A DNA stretch of 64,000 nt from an uncultured Bacteroidales bacterium (GCA_902760865.1 CACWID010000007.1:90427-154426), one strand, 5' to 3'. Counted from the first letter of the stretch, positions 40,293-49,346 are shown. The notes: a model not told the origin generated them from the sequence alone. Program-made: numbers and translations.

Positions 40293-41912
40293 TCATTCAG
40301 TGATGGGGAAGGCCGCCTTGTGCTTGTTCAGGGCACGTAGTGCAGCCTGCACCGTCTTGTCGTTGCGGTTGATGATGGGATAGTAGGCCTGGTTGCCGAA
40401 GATGTCCCGTGCGATGAGCGCCTTGATGTTGGTGACGATGGCGTCGTGAGACTGGTTGATGTAGTACCAGCGCGGCACGATGCCGTTGGCGTTGGCAAAG
40501 TCGGCAAAGTCCTTGATCAGCGCGTCGTCGCTAGGCGCCATTCTCAGGAACTGCATGTAGTCCTCCATCTTGTTGAGGGCAGCACGGTTCTGGTTGCAGT
40601 AGTTGAATGCATATCGCTGCATGAGTCCGGCATTGACCACGTCGATGAAGTAGCTGGTGATGCCTACCGTGTCGTGGGGCACAAAGATGTCGGGCACGAT
40701 GCCACCGCCGCCATAGACGGTGCGTCCATACGCGGTCTTGAACACCTGGCTCTTGTCGATCTTCATGCTGTCGCGGCTGTAGATCTCGCCGTTCTTGTAA
40801 CGGTCGGCGAGTTCCATCTCATAGTCGAGCAGGCCCTGCTTGTAGTCCTTCTGGATGCAGCGTCCGCTGGGCGTGTAGTAGCGGGCCGTCGTCAGTCGGA
40901 TGGCGCTGCTGTCGGGCAGGACGAACTCCTTCTGCACCAGTCCCTTGCCGAATGAGCGGCAGCCCACGATCAAGCCACGGTCATTGTCCTGCAGGGCACC
41001 GGCGAAAATTTCGCTGGCGCTGGCACTGAACTCGTCGATGAGGACGGCCACCTCGGCATCCTGGAAGGAGCCGTTGCCGTCGCTCCACACCTCGTTGTCG
41101 TCGCGCTTGTAGCGACCCTTGGTGAACACGATGGGCTGGTTGGCGGGCAGGAACTCATTGGCCATGAGCAGTGCCATCTCCATGAATCCGCCACCGTTGC
41201 CTCTCAGGTCGATGATATATCGCTTGGCACCCTCTTCCTCGAGGCTTGCCATGGCGGTGATGAACTCGTCATAGGTGTGGCGGCCGAACTGGTTGATCTT
41301 GACGTAGCCGGTATTCTTGTCGATCATGTAGAATGCATCGACAGTGTTGACGGGGATGTCGCCGCGTGTCACCGTGAAGGTGAGCGTCTTGCTGGTGTTG
41401 GGGCGCTTGATACCCAGTTTGACCTTGGTGCCCTTCTCGCCGCGCAGTCGCTTCATCACTGCGCTGTTGGTCATCTTCTCGCCGGTGGCTGTCGAGTCAT
41501 CGATCATGATGATCTTGTCGCCGGCCAGGATGCCCACTTTCTCGCTCGGTCCGCCCGGGATGACCTCCACCACGCCGATGGTGTCGTTGACCATCATGAA
41601 CTGGATGCCGATGCCGCTGAAGGAGCCGTTCAGGTCGTCGGTCGAGGCTTTCAGGTCCTCGGCGCTGAAGTAGTTGGTGTGCGGGTCAAGGCTGCTGAGT
41701 ATCTTGGGGATGCTCAGTTCGATGAGGTCGTGCAGGTTGACCGTGTCAACGTAGTCCTGCGCGATGAGGTTGAGGATGGCATTAAGTTTACGGTCGTTCT
41801 CGGCAACAGGTTTGTTGCTGGCAAACCGGCTGCCGATGATGATGCCCACCACCATCGCCAGGGCAATGACGAGGGGTAACCAGATGGGTTGACGAGTGGA
41901 CTTCTGTGTCAT
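40293..41912 (-). CDS. S41 family C-terminal processing peptidase
   Basis: A 539-residue periplasmic serine protease with an N-terminal anchor (LPLVIALAMVVGIIIGS). A PDZ domain lies at ~90-170 (SGIGIQFMMVNDTIGVVEVI, GDKIIMID). The protease domain has the Ser-Lys dyad in DEFSASASEIFAGAL and CRSFGKGLVQ, plus the substrate-groove IDLRGNGGGFMEMAL. A C-terminal extension of ~130 residues follows, typical of the Bacteroidetes members. In transcription order it follows the dCMP deaminase gene by 39 bp, a pairing I recall from other Bacteroidales. The target proteins are unknown. Confidence 0.94.
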   Translation of the reverse strand: MTQKSTRQPIWLPLVIALAMVVGIIIGSRFASNKPVAENDRKLNAILNLIAQDYVDTVNLHDLIELSIPKILSSLDPHTNYFSAEDLKASTDDLNGSFSGIGIQFMMVNDTIGVVEVIPGGPSEKVGILAGDKIIMIDDSTATGEKMTNSAVMKRLRGEKGTKVKLGIKRPNTSKTLTFTVTRGDIPVNTVDAFYMIDKNTGYVKINQFGRHTYDEFITAMASLEEEGAKRYIIDLRGNGGGFMEMALLMANEFLPANQPIVFTKGRYKRDDNEVWSDGNGSFQDAEVAVLIDEFSASASEIFAGALQDNDRGLIVGCRSFGKGLVQKEFVLPDSSAIRLTTARYYTPSGRCIQKDYKQGLLDYEMELADRYKNGEIYSRDSMKIDKSQVFKTAYGRTVYGGGGIVPDIFVPHDTVGITSYFIDVVNAGLMQRYAFNYCNQNRAALNKMEDYMQFLRMAPSDDALIKDFADFANANGIVPRWYYINQSHDAIVTNIKALIARDIFGNQAYYPIINRNDKTVQAALRALNKHKAAFPITE

Positions 41913-41951
41913 TTCTTGTTCTGGAAGGATGCCTGATAAGAGGACTATTGG

Positions 41952-42473
41952 TTACTTACGGGTAGCTAAAAATTTCTCCACTTCTTGATAGTGGCTCTCG
42001 CTGTTGTCGCTGGTGAGTGTCACGGGCTGGTACTCGCCGTCGCGTTGCCAGAGGTGGATGACCTCGATGCCGGCACGGCACAGCAGGTCGACGCCGTCGT
42101 GCATGCGGTAGTACTCGCCGAAGACCACGCGGTTGATACCCGCCTGGATGATGAGCTTGCTGCACTCCATGCAGGGCGAGGTCGTGACATAGAGCGTGGC
42201 CCCGTCACTGCTGTTGTTGCTGCGTGCCACCTTGGTGATGGCATTGGCCTCGGCATGGAGGACGTAAGGCTTGGAACGGTCCTGGCCTTCTTCCTCACAC
42301 ACGTTCTCAAACCCCGAAGGGGTGCCGTTATAACCATCGCTGATGATCATCTTGTCCTTGACCAGCAGCGCTCCCACCTGGCGGCGGCGGCAATAGGAGT
42401 TCTCGGCCCAGATCTGAGTCATGCGCAGGTATCTGGAGTCGAGCAGCATCTGTTTTTTCTCGCGAGCGTCCAT
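41952..42473 (-). CDS. dCMP deaminase family protein
   Basis: A 173-residue zinc deaminase. The zinc ligands are H73 in VLHAEANAI with catalytic E75, and C101 and C104 in SPCMECSKLII. This is the ComEB/dCMP deaminase type, which converts dCMP to dUMP for thymidylate synthesis. Length is normal; no signal peptide. A promoter at 42493-42500 sits 20 bp upstream, so this gene heads a unit with the S41 protease and perhaps the hexosaminidase. The nucleotide specificity is inferred from the family. Confidence 0.92.
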   Translation of the reverse strand: MDAREKKQMLLDSRYLRMTQIWAENSYCRRRQVGALLVKDKMIISDGYNGTPSGFENVCEEEGQDRSKPYVLHAEANAITKVARSNNSSDGATLYVTTSPCMECSKLIIQAGINRVVFGEYYRMHDGVDLLCRAGIEVIHLWQRDGEYQPVTLTSDNSESHYQEVEKFLATRK

Positions 42474-42492
42474 TAAATTCTGTTTTAATCTG

Positions 42493-42500
42493 CAAATTTA
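42493..42500 (-). promoter_or_regulatory. -7 box of the dCMP deaminase unit
   Basis: The minus strand reads TAAATTTG followed by CAG in the context GTTGTAAATTTGCAG, a strong match. Confidence 0.7.
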
Positions 42501-42746
42501 CAACGTTTTTTTCACCTGCTGCAGTTATTACAATGATTTTTATTGGCAAAATTGCAATATTTTTCCCGCTATTGCCGTTGATATGTGGACAAGCATGCCG
42601 TCAATGGCTTGTTTTTTGTGAAAAATAGATAAGAAATGGCTCATTTTGGTTAAAACATTTAAATGCGATACAACAATAAGGCCTTTTCTGCGTCTAATGT
42701 ATATTGATTAATTGCAATGAATGCATATTGGAATAAAGAGAAGAAT

Positions 42747-43607
42747 ATGAAAAAGCATTTTTTGATGATGACCCTGCTGGCGGGTCTGCTGCTTGTGAGC
42801 AGCTGTGCCAGCAAGAAGGATCTGCAGGATTGCCGTGAGCAAAACCAGAAGCTGCTCGAGACCGGCAAGGAAATGATCATGAATTATCAGCAGACCAAGG
42901 AGCAACTGGCTGCTGCCAACGCTCGCGTGTCGTCGCTCGAGGACCAGCTGGCCCGGGCTCGCGAGGACTATGCCCAGCTGCAGAATTCACTCGACAAGAG
43001 TCTTGTCAATTCCAGCCAGAGTAATATCTCTATCGAGAAACTCGTTGACCAGATCAACGAGAGCAACCAGTACATCCGTCACCTGACCAACCTCAAGTCG
43101 AAGAGCGACTCGCTGAATCTGGCGCTGACCAACAAGCTGACCCGCTCGCTCTCGAAGGAAGAGCTCAAGGACGTCGATGTCCAGGTGTTGAAGGGCGTGG
43201 TCTATATCTCGCTGGCCGACAACATGCTCTACAAGAGCGGTTCCTATGAGATCAACGAACGCGCAGCCGAGACCCTGTCCAAGATTGCCAAGATCATCAA
43301 CGACTATCCTGACTATGACGTGCTCATCGAGGGCAATACCGACAATGTGCCCATTCGTCGCGAGAACATCCGCAACAACTGGGACCTCTCGTGCCTGCGT
43401 GCATCATCGGTGGTACAGGCTTTGCAGAACAACTATGGTGTGAATCCCAAGCGACTGACTGCCGGCGGACGTGGCGAGTACAACCCCTTGGCCACCAACA
43501 ACACCGAACTGGGCAAGCAGCGCAACCGCCGCACCCAGATCATCATCACGCCCAAGCTTGAGGAGTTCCTCGAGCTCATCGACATGGCTCCCGACGACGA
43601 GGATTGA
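42747..43607 (+). CDS. OmpA family lipoprotein with coiled-coil N-terminus
   Basis: A 286-residue protein. The ATG at 42747 starts a lipoprotein signal, with lipobox LLVSSC and C20; the open frame extends ten codons upstream but those are not signal-like. Residues ~25-140 form a coiled coil (LAAANARVSSLEDQLARA). The C-terminal OmpA/peptidoglycan-binding domain (~155-280) has the usual VLIEGNTDNVPI, LSCLRASSVVQAL and NRRTQIIITP blocks, which bind diaminopimelate of the peptidoglycan. It probably tethers outer membrane and wall. It is a single gene with a strong terminator. Confidence 0.92.
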   Translation: MKKHFLMMTLLAGLLLVSSCASKKDLQDCREQNQKLLETGKEMIMNYQQTKEQLAAANARVSSLEDQLARAREDYAQLQNSLDKSLVNSSQSNISIEKLVDQINESNQYIRHLTNLKSKSDSLNLALTNKLTRSLSKEELKDVDVQVLKGVVYISLADNMLYKSGSYEINERAAETLSKIAKIINDYPDYDVLIEGNTDNVPIRRENIRNNWDLSCLRASSVVQALQNNYGVNPKRLTAGGRGEYNPLATNNTELGKQRNRRTQIIITPKLEEFLELIDMAPDDED

Positions 43608-43663
43608 TGATCCCCGGCCGCCAGTGGCCCGAGCTGCATGTGTTCATGCGGCCTGAAGGAAAA

Positions 43664-43707
43664 AGCGAGGATGCGCCCTCAACGTCTGGGCGCATCCTCG
43701 TTGTTTT
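43664..43707 (+). terminator. Terminator of the ompA-like gene
   Basis: A long stem AGCGAGGATGCGCCC / GGGCGCATCCTCGTT followed by GTTTTG, 57 bp after the stop codon. Confidence 0.88.
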
Positions 43708-43726
43708 GTACCGTACCGGATTGGGA

Positions 43727-43764
43727 ATAAAAAAGCAAGTCCCTGACTCGACGTCAAGGACTTG
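43727..43764 (-). terminator. Terminator of the candidate small RNA
   Basis: The stem CAAGTCC (43736-43742) / GGACTTG (43758-43764) with further pairing of the loop, and a run of A at 43728-43734 that is a T-run on the minus strand. Confidence 0.8.
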
Positions 43765-43879
43765 TTTTAACTAATTAACCTTCTAATACCATTAACATAA
43801 ACCTTAAACATATTGAAAACCTAGCTGTCTCACGACACATCAGTTTTCTCAATCTTAAAAACTAATACCATGAAAACCG
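43728..43879 (-). ncRNA. Candidate structured small RNA
   Basis: A minus-strand unit with no coding potential, bounded by a -7 box (TAAATTTG, complement of 43883-43890) and a Rho-independent terminator at its end, about 150 nt. Near the 5' end it can form the hairpin GAAAAC-TGATG-TGTC-GTGA-GACA-GCTAG-GTTTTC, a stem with an internal loop and a GNRA tetraloop. GGTATTAG occurs twice (around 43862-43869 and 43782-43789, complement). It may be one of the conserved Bacteroidales RNAs in Rfam, such as Bacteroidales-1, but I cannot confirm this. Confidence 0.6.
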
Positions 43880-43882
43880 TTG

Positions 43883-43890
43883 CAAATTTA
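43883..43890 (-). promoter_or_regulatory. -7 box of the candidate small RNA
   Basis: The minus strand reads TAAATTTG followed by CAACGG, identical to the -7 box of the dCMP deaminase unit. No clear -33 element. Confidence 0.6.
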
Positions 43891-44061
43891 AGGCCAAAAA
43901 CAATATTTCACCTAATTTTTCATCAAAAAAAAGACCATTTTTAACAATAATTTGCTAAAACGCCCGCAAAATCGCAGAAATAACAGAATAATCCACTAAT
44001 TAATGTCATTTCGAAACCGCTTTTTATGGTCCGGGCGACACTCAATCCATCCGGTGAAAAA

Positions 44062-44081
44062 AGACGCAAAATTTTGCGTCT
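44062..44081. repeat. 20-bp perfect palindrome
   Basis: AGACGCAAAATTTTGCGTCT, followed by CTAC. A perfect inverted repeat without loop, 17 bp before the MITE-like copy B. I recall similar GAGACGCAAAATTTTGCGTC palindromes scattered in other Bacteroidales genomes. Confidence 0.75.
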
Positions 44082-44097
44082 CTACATGATGATGAAG

Positions 44098-44294
44098 CAA
44101 CGTGAGTTCTAATTGTCAATCAGTGCGTTAGCAACTCCCCCTCTAAGATTAGAGGGGGCTGGGGGGCGTTGATACCCCAAGAGTAAGTGCTCTGAGGTTG
44201 AATCATACTCCTCCGGCGCTACGCGCCACCTCCCCTATCTTAGGGGAGGAATTGAGTATCAGTACTTTATATTGGCTTCGTTGAACCTTCGTTA
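44098..44294 (+). mobile_element. MITE-like element family 1, copy B
   Basis: Left end AACGTGAGTTC (44099-44109), right end GAACCTTCGTTA (44283-44294). The core is almost identical to copy C, including ATCAGTGCGTTAGCAACTCC, the CCCCCTCTAA/TTAGAGGGGG hairpin, and CTCCGGCGCTACGCGCCACC with the closing GGGGAGGA. No protein is encoded. It lies between the candidate RNA promoter and the thiL stop codon. Confidence 0.78.
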
Positions 44295-44328
44295 ATGCAA
44301 GGTTTTAACGCCTTGGCGCGGGACTTGT

Positions 44329-45381
44329 TTATTTCTTGTCGGTGCCGGGGGTGAAGGCGTTCCAGCCTTGGGCGCGGATTTCCAGTTCCTGGTCATCGCG
44401 TGTGACAAGATATGCGCCCAGGTCGGCCTTGGTGATGCGGCCTATCAGGCGGGCCGTCTTCATGCGGGCGACTTTCTCGTGGTCGGCGAGCGGCACGGTG
44501 AACAACAGCTCGTAGTCCTCACCGCCGTTCATGGCAGCGGTGACGAGATTCATGTTGAGTTCCTCGGCCATCAGTGCCGTCTCATAGTCGATGGGGATGC
44601 GGTCCTCATACACGCGGCATCCCACACCCGAGTCCTTGCAGATGTGCAGCAACTCGCTCGACAGGCCGTCGCTGACGTCCATCATCGCCGTGGGCCGGAT
44701 GCCGAGTTCGCGCAGTTCCTCGATGACGTCGCGGCGAGCCTCGGGCTTGAGTTGGCGCTCGATGATGTACTCCTTGCCGGCAAAGTCAGGCTCAAAATCG
44801 CCGTCCTTCATGTCGGCACTGACGCGTCGCTCCCGTTCCAGCAGTTGCAGGCCCATGTAGGCCGCTCCCAGGTTGCCGCTCACGCAGATGAGGTCGGTGT
44901 CCTTGGCTCCGGTGCGATAGACGATGTCGTCCTTGGCCGCCTCGCCCAGGCAGGTCACGCTGATAATGAGTCCCGTGACCGACGCGCTCGTGTCGCCGCC
45001 CACGAGGTCCACGCCGTAGTGTTCACAGGCGATGCGCATGCCCTCGTAGAGTTCCTCGATGTGTTCTAGCGTGAAGCGCTTGCTGATGCCCAGCGACACG
45101 GTCACCTGTCGAGGGGTGCCGTTCATGGCATAGACGTCGCTCAGGTTCACCACGATGGCCTTGTAACCCAGATGCTTCAACGGCACGTAGGTCAGGTCGA
45201 AGTGGATGCCCTCTAGCAGCAGGTCGGTGGTGACGAGTGTCTGGCGGTCCTGGCCGTAGCTGATGACGGCACAGTCGTCGCCAACGCCTCGGCGAGTGGA
45301 CTCGTTACGCACGGGAAATGACTTGGTCAAGTGCTCTATCAGCCCAAACTCACCTAGTGTTGAAATCTCAGTTTCTTTCAT
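44329..45381 (-). CDS. thiL: Thiamine-monophosphate kinase
   Basis: A 350-residue ThiL, which phosphorylates thiamine monophosphate to the active cofactor thiamine diphosphate. Family motifs are EFGLIEHLT near the start, GVGDDCAVI (~31-39), VGGDTSAS and the ATP-site MDVSDGLSSELLHI. Length is normal. It is the last gene of the sppA-lpxK-PNP-thiL run, a gene order I know from other Bacteroidales, with a 48-bp gap to the phosphorylase gene. Confidence 0.95.
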   Translation of the reverse strand: MKETEISTLGEFGLIEHLTKSFPVRNESTRRGVGDDCAVISYGQDRQTLVTTDLLLEGIHFDLTYVPLKHLGYKAIVVNLSDVYAMNGTPRQVTVSLGISKRFTLEHIEELYEGMRIACEHYGVDLVGGDTSASVTGLIISVTCLGEAAKDDIVYRTGAKDTDLICVSGNLGAAYMGLQLLERERRVSADMKDGDFEPDFAGKEYIIERQLKPEARRDVIEELRELGIRPTAMMDVSDGLSSELLHICKDSGVGCRVYEDRIPIDYETALMAEELNMNLVTAAMNGGEDYELLFTVPLADHEKVARMKTARLIGRITKADLGAYLVTRDDQELEIRAQGWNAFTPGTDKK

Positions 45382-45429
45382 TATCAGTCTTTAGTTCTTT
45401 CTCAGGTTGTTGGTAGCCTTACCTCCCAA

Positions 45430-46272
45430 TTAAAGCTCCTCGAAGCGGTTGATCATCTCCTGGATGAGCATGGCCATGATGGGCTGGGCTGCAGCTGCTG
45501 CACGCTGCACCTCCTCGTGGGAAGCCCTCTCGACGGCGCCCTCTACGCCCAGGTCGGTGATGATCGAGATACCGAACACCTCGATGTCGCCATGGCGGGC
45601 CACGATGACCTCGGGCACGGTGCTCATGCCAACGGCGTCGCCGCCGATGCGCCAGAAGTAGCGGTACTCGGCCGGCGTCTCAAACGTCGGTCCCTGGGTG
45701 CCCACATACACGCCCTCCACGAGGCGGATGCCTTTTTCTTTGGCGATTTCGCGCGCCATCTTGATCAGGCGAGGGCTGTAGGCATCAACCATGGCCGGGA
45801 AGCGGGGTCCCAGCTCGTCGATGTTCTTGCCGTGCAGCGGGTGATCGGGAAAGACGTTGATGTGATCGGTGATGACCATCACGTCGCCCACCTTGAAGTT
45901 GGGGTTCATGCCGCCTGATGCGTTGGAAACGAACAGCGTCTTGATGCCCAGCGCCTTCATCACGCGGATGGGGAAGGTCACCTCCTGCATCGTGTAACCC
46001 TCATAGTAGTGGAACCGTCCCTGCATGGCCATGACATACTTGTTGCCCAGGGTGCCGAAAATCAGGCAACCCTTGTGACCCTGAACCGTCGAAACGGGAA
46101 AGTTGGGGATTTCGCCATAGGGGATTTCCACCTCGGTCTTGATGCGTTCTACCACTGCTCCCAAACCGCTGCCCAGGATGATGGCCGTCTTCGGGAGTTT
46201 GTTGTTCACTCGTTTTCTGATATATTCGCTGGTCTCTTGAATGCGTTCCAGCCAGTTGATTTCGTTTACCAT
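45430..46272 (-). CDS. Purine-nucleoside phosphorylase (class I, PNP-II type)
   Basis: A 280-residue trimeric-type purine nucleoside phosphorylase, which cleaves inosine, guanosine or related nucleosides with phosphate. Signatures are AIILGSGLGAVVERI (~31-45) with the phosphate-binding glycines, QGRFHYYEGYTMQEVTFPIR, NASGGMNPNF, and YVGTQGPTFETPAEYRYF followed by GGDAVGMSTVPEVIVARHG. Length is normal and it is cytoplasmic. It lies 34 bp after lpxK in the operon. Exact base preference (guanine/hypoxanthine) is inferred from the motif family. Confidence 0.95.
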   Translation of the reverse strand: MVNEINWLERIQETSEYIRKRVNNKLPKTAIILGSGLGAVVERIKTEVEIPYGEIPNFPVSTVQGHKGCLIFGTLGNKYVMAMQGRFHYYEGYTMQEVTFPIRVMKALGIKTLFVSNASGGMNPNFKVGDVMVITDHINVFPDHPLHGKNIDELGPRFPAMVDAYSPRLIKMAREIAKEKGIRLVEGVYVGTQGPTFETPAEYRYFWRIGGDAVGMSTVPEVIVARHGDIEVFGISIITDLGVEGAVERASHEEVQRAAAAAQPIMAMLIQEMINRFEEL

Positions 46273-46306
46273 AGGTATAGTCTTTTTTTATCTTTTTGAT
46301 TATTGG

Positions 46307-47455
46307 TTATCGGTTGTCGTCACTCATTGTTGTCAGGTTGGCCTCCTCTTCCTGCTTGTCGATATTTGCAACCAGCTCGTCAACGAAGTCGGGCCCGTCA
46401 ACGGCCAGGATGCCCACACGCATCGGGATGTAGTAGATGCAGTTGCGCTTGATGGGAGGGTAGTAAGGGTTGTTCATGATGCGCACCGCGTCTTTCTCGG
46501 TGGTGATGATGAACTTGCGCTTACCTGTCAGGCTCTTATAGACCTTGAAGATGTCCCCGAAGTCCCGGCGGGTGAAGAAATGGTGGTCGTCGAAGTGCAT
46601 CACCTTGACCGGTGCGGCAAACTGGCGCAGGTAGCGTACCAGAGGCTTCGGCGTGGCAATTCCTGTTAGGCACAGCACCGCATCGTCCTCGTGCAGCCAC
46701 TGCAGGGACGTGAGCTCCTGGGACTGTACGGGGAACACCGGCACGGGCTCGCCATAACGGATTGTACTGAAGAACAGCTTCTGATAGTTCAGCAGGTTGA
46801 GCTGCTGCTTGAACATGCGTATCTCCATGGGCGCCAGGTCCACTGGGCACTTGGTCACCACCACCATGTCGCAGCGCGACACGCTCTCCACGGGCTCGCG
46901 CAGCTGGCCGAGCGGCATGAGCTTGTCCTCAAAGGGCATACGGTTGTAGTCCAGCAGCAGGATGTTCACCTTGGGCTTGACATATCGGTGCTGGAAACCG
47001 TCATCCAGCAGGATGAGGTTGATTTTCGGATCGATGCGCAGCAACTCGTGGATGCCCTTGCGACGGCTCTCGCAGACGGCCAGAGTGATCAGGCCGCTGT
47101 ACTTGCGGTAGATCTGATAGGGCTCGTCGCCGATGTCACGAGGCGACATGTTGTTGCTCGCTAGAATGAACCCCTTGGTCTTGCGCTTATAACCGCGGCT
47201 GAGTACCGCGACGTGATACCGGCGGTACAGGGCCTCGATGATGTACTCCACATGAGGGGTCTTGCCTGTCCCGCCCACGGTGATGTTGCCCACCGATACA
47301 ACGGGTATCTCAAATTCCTCCTGTGGCAGTAGCCCGAAGTCAAACGCTTTGTTACGAAGCCAGACACAGGCGCCATACCCCCACGAGAACGGTGTGAGCA
47401 GGGCGTCCATGATCGACTTGCGCTGGTCCTTGTTTAATATCTTGGACAGGTCCAT
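46307..47455 (-). CDS. lpxK: Tetraacyldisaccharide 4'-kinase (lipid A synthesis)
   Basis: A 382-residue inner-membrane-associated kinase that adds the 4'-phosphate to the lipid A precursor. The membrane-associated N-terminus (LLTPFSWGYGACVWLRN) precedes the P-loop SVGNITVGGTGKTPHVEYII and the LSRGYKRKTKGF block; ILLDDGFQHRYV is the conserved DDGFQH motif with the catalytic aspartates, and MHFDDHHFFTRRDF follows. Length is somewhat longer than in E. coli, as usual for Bacteroidetes. It follows sppA after a 7-bp repeat array. Confidence 0.95.
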   Translation of the reverse strand: MDLSKILNKDQRKSIMDALLTPFSWGYGACVWLRNKAFDFGLLPQEEFEIPVVSVGNITVGGTGKTPHVEYIIEALYRRYHVAVLSRGYKRKTKGFILASNNMSPRDIGDEPYQIYRKYSGLITLAVCESRRKGIHELLRIDPKINLILLDDGFQHRYVKPKVNILLLDYNRMPFEDKLMPLGQLREPVESVSRCDMVVVTKCPVDLAPMEIRMFKQQLNLLNYQKLFFSTIRYGEPVPVFPVQSQELTSLQWLHEDDAVLCLTGIATPKPLVRYLRQFAAPVKVMHFDDHHFFTRRDFGDIFKVYKSLTGKRKFIITTEKDAVRIMNNPYYPPIKRNCIYYIPMRVGILAVDGPDFVDELVANIDKQEEEANLTTMSDDNR

Positions 47456-47460
47456 TTCTC

Positions 47461-47509
47461 AGTTGACAGTTGTCAGTTGTTAGTTTTCAGTTTTTAGTTG
47501 TTGGTTTTC
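47461..47509. repeat. 7-bp tandem array (7 units) between sppA and lpxK
   Basis: Units AGTTGAC, AGTTGTC, AGTTGTT, AGTTTTC, AGTTTTT, AGTTGTT, GGTTTTC, directly upstream of the lpxK start codon. Confidence 0.8.
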
Positions 47510-47546
47510 AGCCAATAGGTGGATACGGGGTCCTGACTGCCGGGGA

Positions 47547-49346
47547 TTAGAACTTGATATCTTCTTCGGGCATCAGGCACAGGATGTGGTCACGGCCCAG
47601 GATGCGCTGCAGCTGCTTGTGCCAGTCGTAGAGCAGTCCCATCTCTCCCTGCAGGCGAGCCTCGTAGCGGGTCACCATATACTTGTCGAGCATAGCCATG
47701 AATTTGTCCTCGAGGGTGGGGTAGTTCTGGGTCTTGTAGTCCTTGCCCAGATTGGCCTTGCCGGCAACCCAAGCCACTGCCTCACGAATGCCGCCGAACT
47801 CGTCCACCAGGCCAATCTGCTTGGCGGTGATACCGTCCCACACGCGGCCCTCGGCAATCTTCTTGATTGAATCCTGGCTCACGTGGCGACCGTCGGCACA
47901 GCGCTTGGTGAACAGCTCGTAGCCCTGGTTGACCATGTTCTGCATGGCAGCCAGCTGTGCGGGAGTGAGCTTCTTGCCCGCTGCTCCCATGTCGGCGTTC
48001 TCGTTGGTCTTGACCGATGCCATGTGCACGCCCAGTTTGTTCTCGATGAGCTCGCTCATGTTGGGGATGACGCCGAAGATGCCGATTGAACCGGTGATGG
48101 TCGTGCGCTCGGCAAAGATGCGGTCGGCGCAGCATGAGATATAGTAGCCACCTGATGCGGCATAGTCACCCATAGATACGGCGACGGGCTTGCCGGCAGC
48201 CTTGAAGTCCATCACGGCCTTCCAGATCTGCTCGCTGCCAAAAGCACTGCCGCCCGGGGAGTTGACCCTGAGGACCATGCCCTTGACGTTGTCATCCTCC
48301 ATCAGGTCGTGGATGGTCTGGCTCAGATCCTCGCTGTTGATGCCTTCTTCGCTGGAGGGGAGGCTGCTGCTGTCGTCGATTCCGCCCACGGCATAGACGA
48401 CGGCGATATGGTCACCGATGGCACCGGACTCCAAGTCGTCGGCGAGGTCTTCAGGGCACACGAAGTTCAGGTCGTCGCCCTTGGCCACCTCGGTGCGAGC
48501 GCGCAGGATGTTCTCCATATCCTGCTTATAGACCATCTTGTCTACCAGCTTCTGCTGGATGAGCTGCAGGGGCTGGAAAGTGAGGATTACACTGTCGCAC
48601 AACGCGTTGAGCGCGTCGGTCTGCAGTTTGCGGTCGGCGGCGATGCTGTCGAGCATCTCCTTCCAGATGACGCCCAGGTAATGCTCCTGCTGCAGGCGGT
48701 TGGCATCGCTCATGTCTTCAAGCATATAGGGCTCGACGGCGCTCTTGAAGGTGCCCACGCGCACTACCTGCATCTCCACGCCGATCTTGTCGAACAGTTT
48801 CTTCATGTAGGGGGTTACCGAAGCCATGCCGTGGAGGTCCAGAGCGCCCACGGGGTTGATGTAGATGCTGTCGGCGACACTGGCCAGGTAGTAGTCGGCC
48901 TGGTTGATGCCCTCGTAGCCATAAGCGGCAATCCATTTGCCGCTTTTCTTGAACTCCTTCAAGGCGCGACGCATGGTCTGCAGCGTTGCCGGAGCAGCAC
49001 TCACGCCGTTGCACTCGATGTAGATGCCGTCCACCTTGTCGTCGTCGGCTGCCTTCTCGATGGCCGATAACACGGTGTTGAGTCCCAGGCTGGAGGGGAT
49101 GCCGTTCCCTCTGATGAGTGACATCATGTCGATCTCCTCGCTGCCACCGCGCTCACTGATGCTGGTGCCCAGGTCGAGCTTGAGGATGGAGTGCTTGGAA
49201 ACGCTGACAGCCTTCTTCCCGCTGCCCATGCTCATGGAGCCCATAATGGCAAAACTCATGATCATTGCGGCAAACATGAAGAACATGAATGCCAGCAGTG
49301 CGCCCACGAAGGAGCCACACACGATAAGGATAAATTTCTTCATCAT
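47547..49346 (-). CDS. sppA: Signal peptide peptidase SppA (67K type)
   Basis: A 599-residue inner-membrane serine protease that degrades leftover signal peptides. An N-terminal helix (ILIVCGSFVGALLAFMFFMF) is followed by two tandem S49/crotonase-fold domains. The nucleophile serine lies in GDYAASGGYYISCCADRIFA in the second domain, and the general-base lysine belongs to the first (KKSGKWIAAYGYEGINQADY). RVNSPGGSAFGSEQIW is also typical. Length matches the long E. coli-type SppA. It heads the sppA-lpxK-PNP-thiL unit, with a promoter at 49451-49458 and a leader of about 100 nt. Confidence 0.94.
   Translation of the reverse strand: MMKKFILIVCGSFVGALLAFMFFMFAAMIMSFAIMGSMSMGSGKKAVSVSKHSILKLDLGTSISERGGSEEIDMMSLIRGNGIPSSLGLNTVLSAIEKAADDDKVDGIYIECNGVSAAPATLQTMRRALKEFKKSGKWIAAYGYEGINQADYYLASVADSIYINPVGALDLHGMASVTPYMKKLFDKIGVEMQVVRVGTFKSAVEPYMLEDMSDANRLQQEHYLGVIWKEMLDSIAADRKLQTDALNALCDSVILTFQPLQLIQQKLVDKMVYKQDMENILRARTEVAKGDDLNFVCPEDLADDLESGAIGDHIAVVYAVGGIDDSSSLPSSEEGINSEDLSQTIHDLMEDDNVKGMVLRVNSPGGSAFGSEQIWKAVMDFKAAGKPVAVSMGDYAASGGYYISCCADRIFAERTTITGSIGIFGVIPNMSELIENKLGVHMASVKTNENADMGAAGKKLTPAQLAAMQNMVNQGYELFTKRCADGRHVSQDSIKKIAEGRVWDGITAKQIGLVDEFGGIREAVAWVAGKANLGKDYKTQNYPTLEDKFMAMLDKYMVTRYEARLQGEMGLLYDWHKQLQRILGRDHILCLMPEEDIKF

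Noticed and set aside
44368-45069. Long plus-strand frame antisense to thiL
   Set aside because: ThiL has all family motifs on the minus strand; the antisense product resembles nothing and has no promoter.
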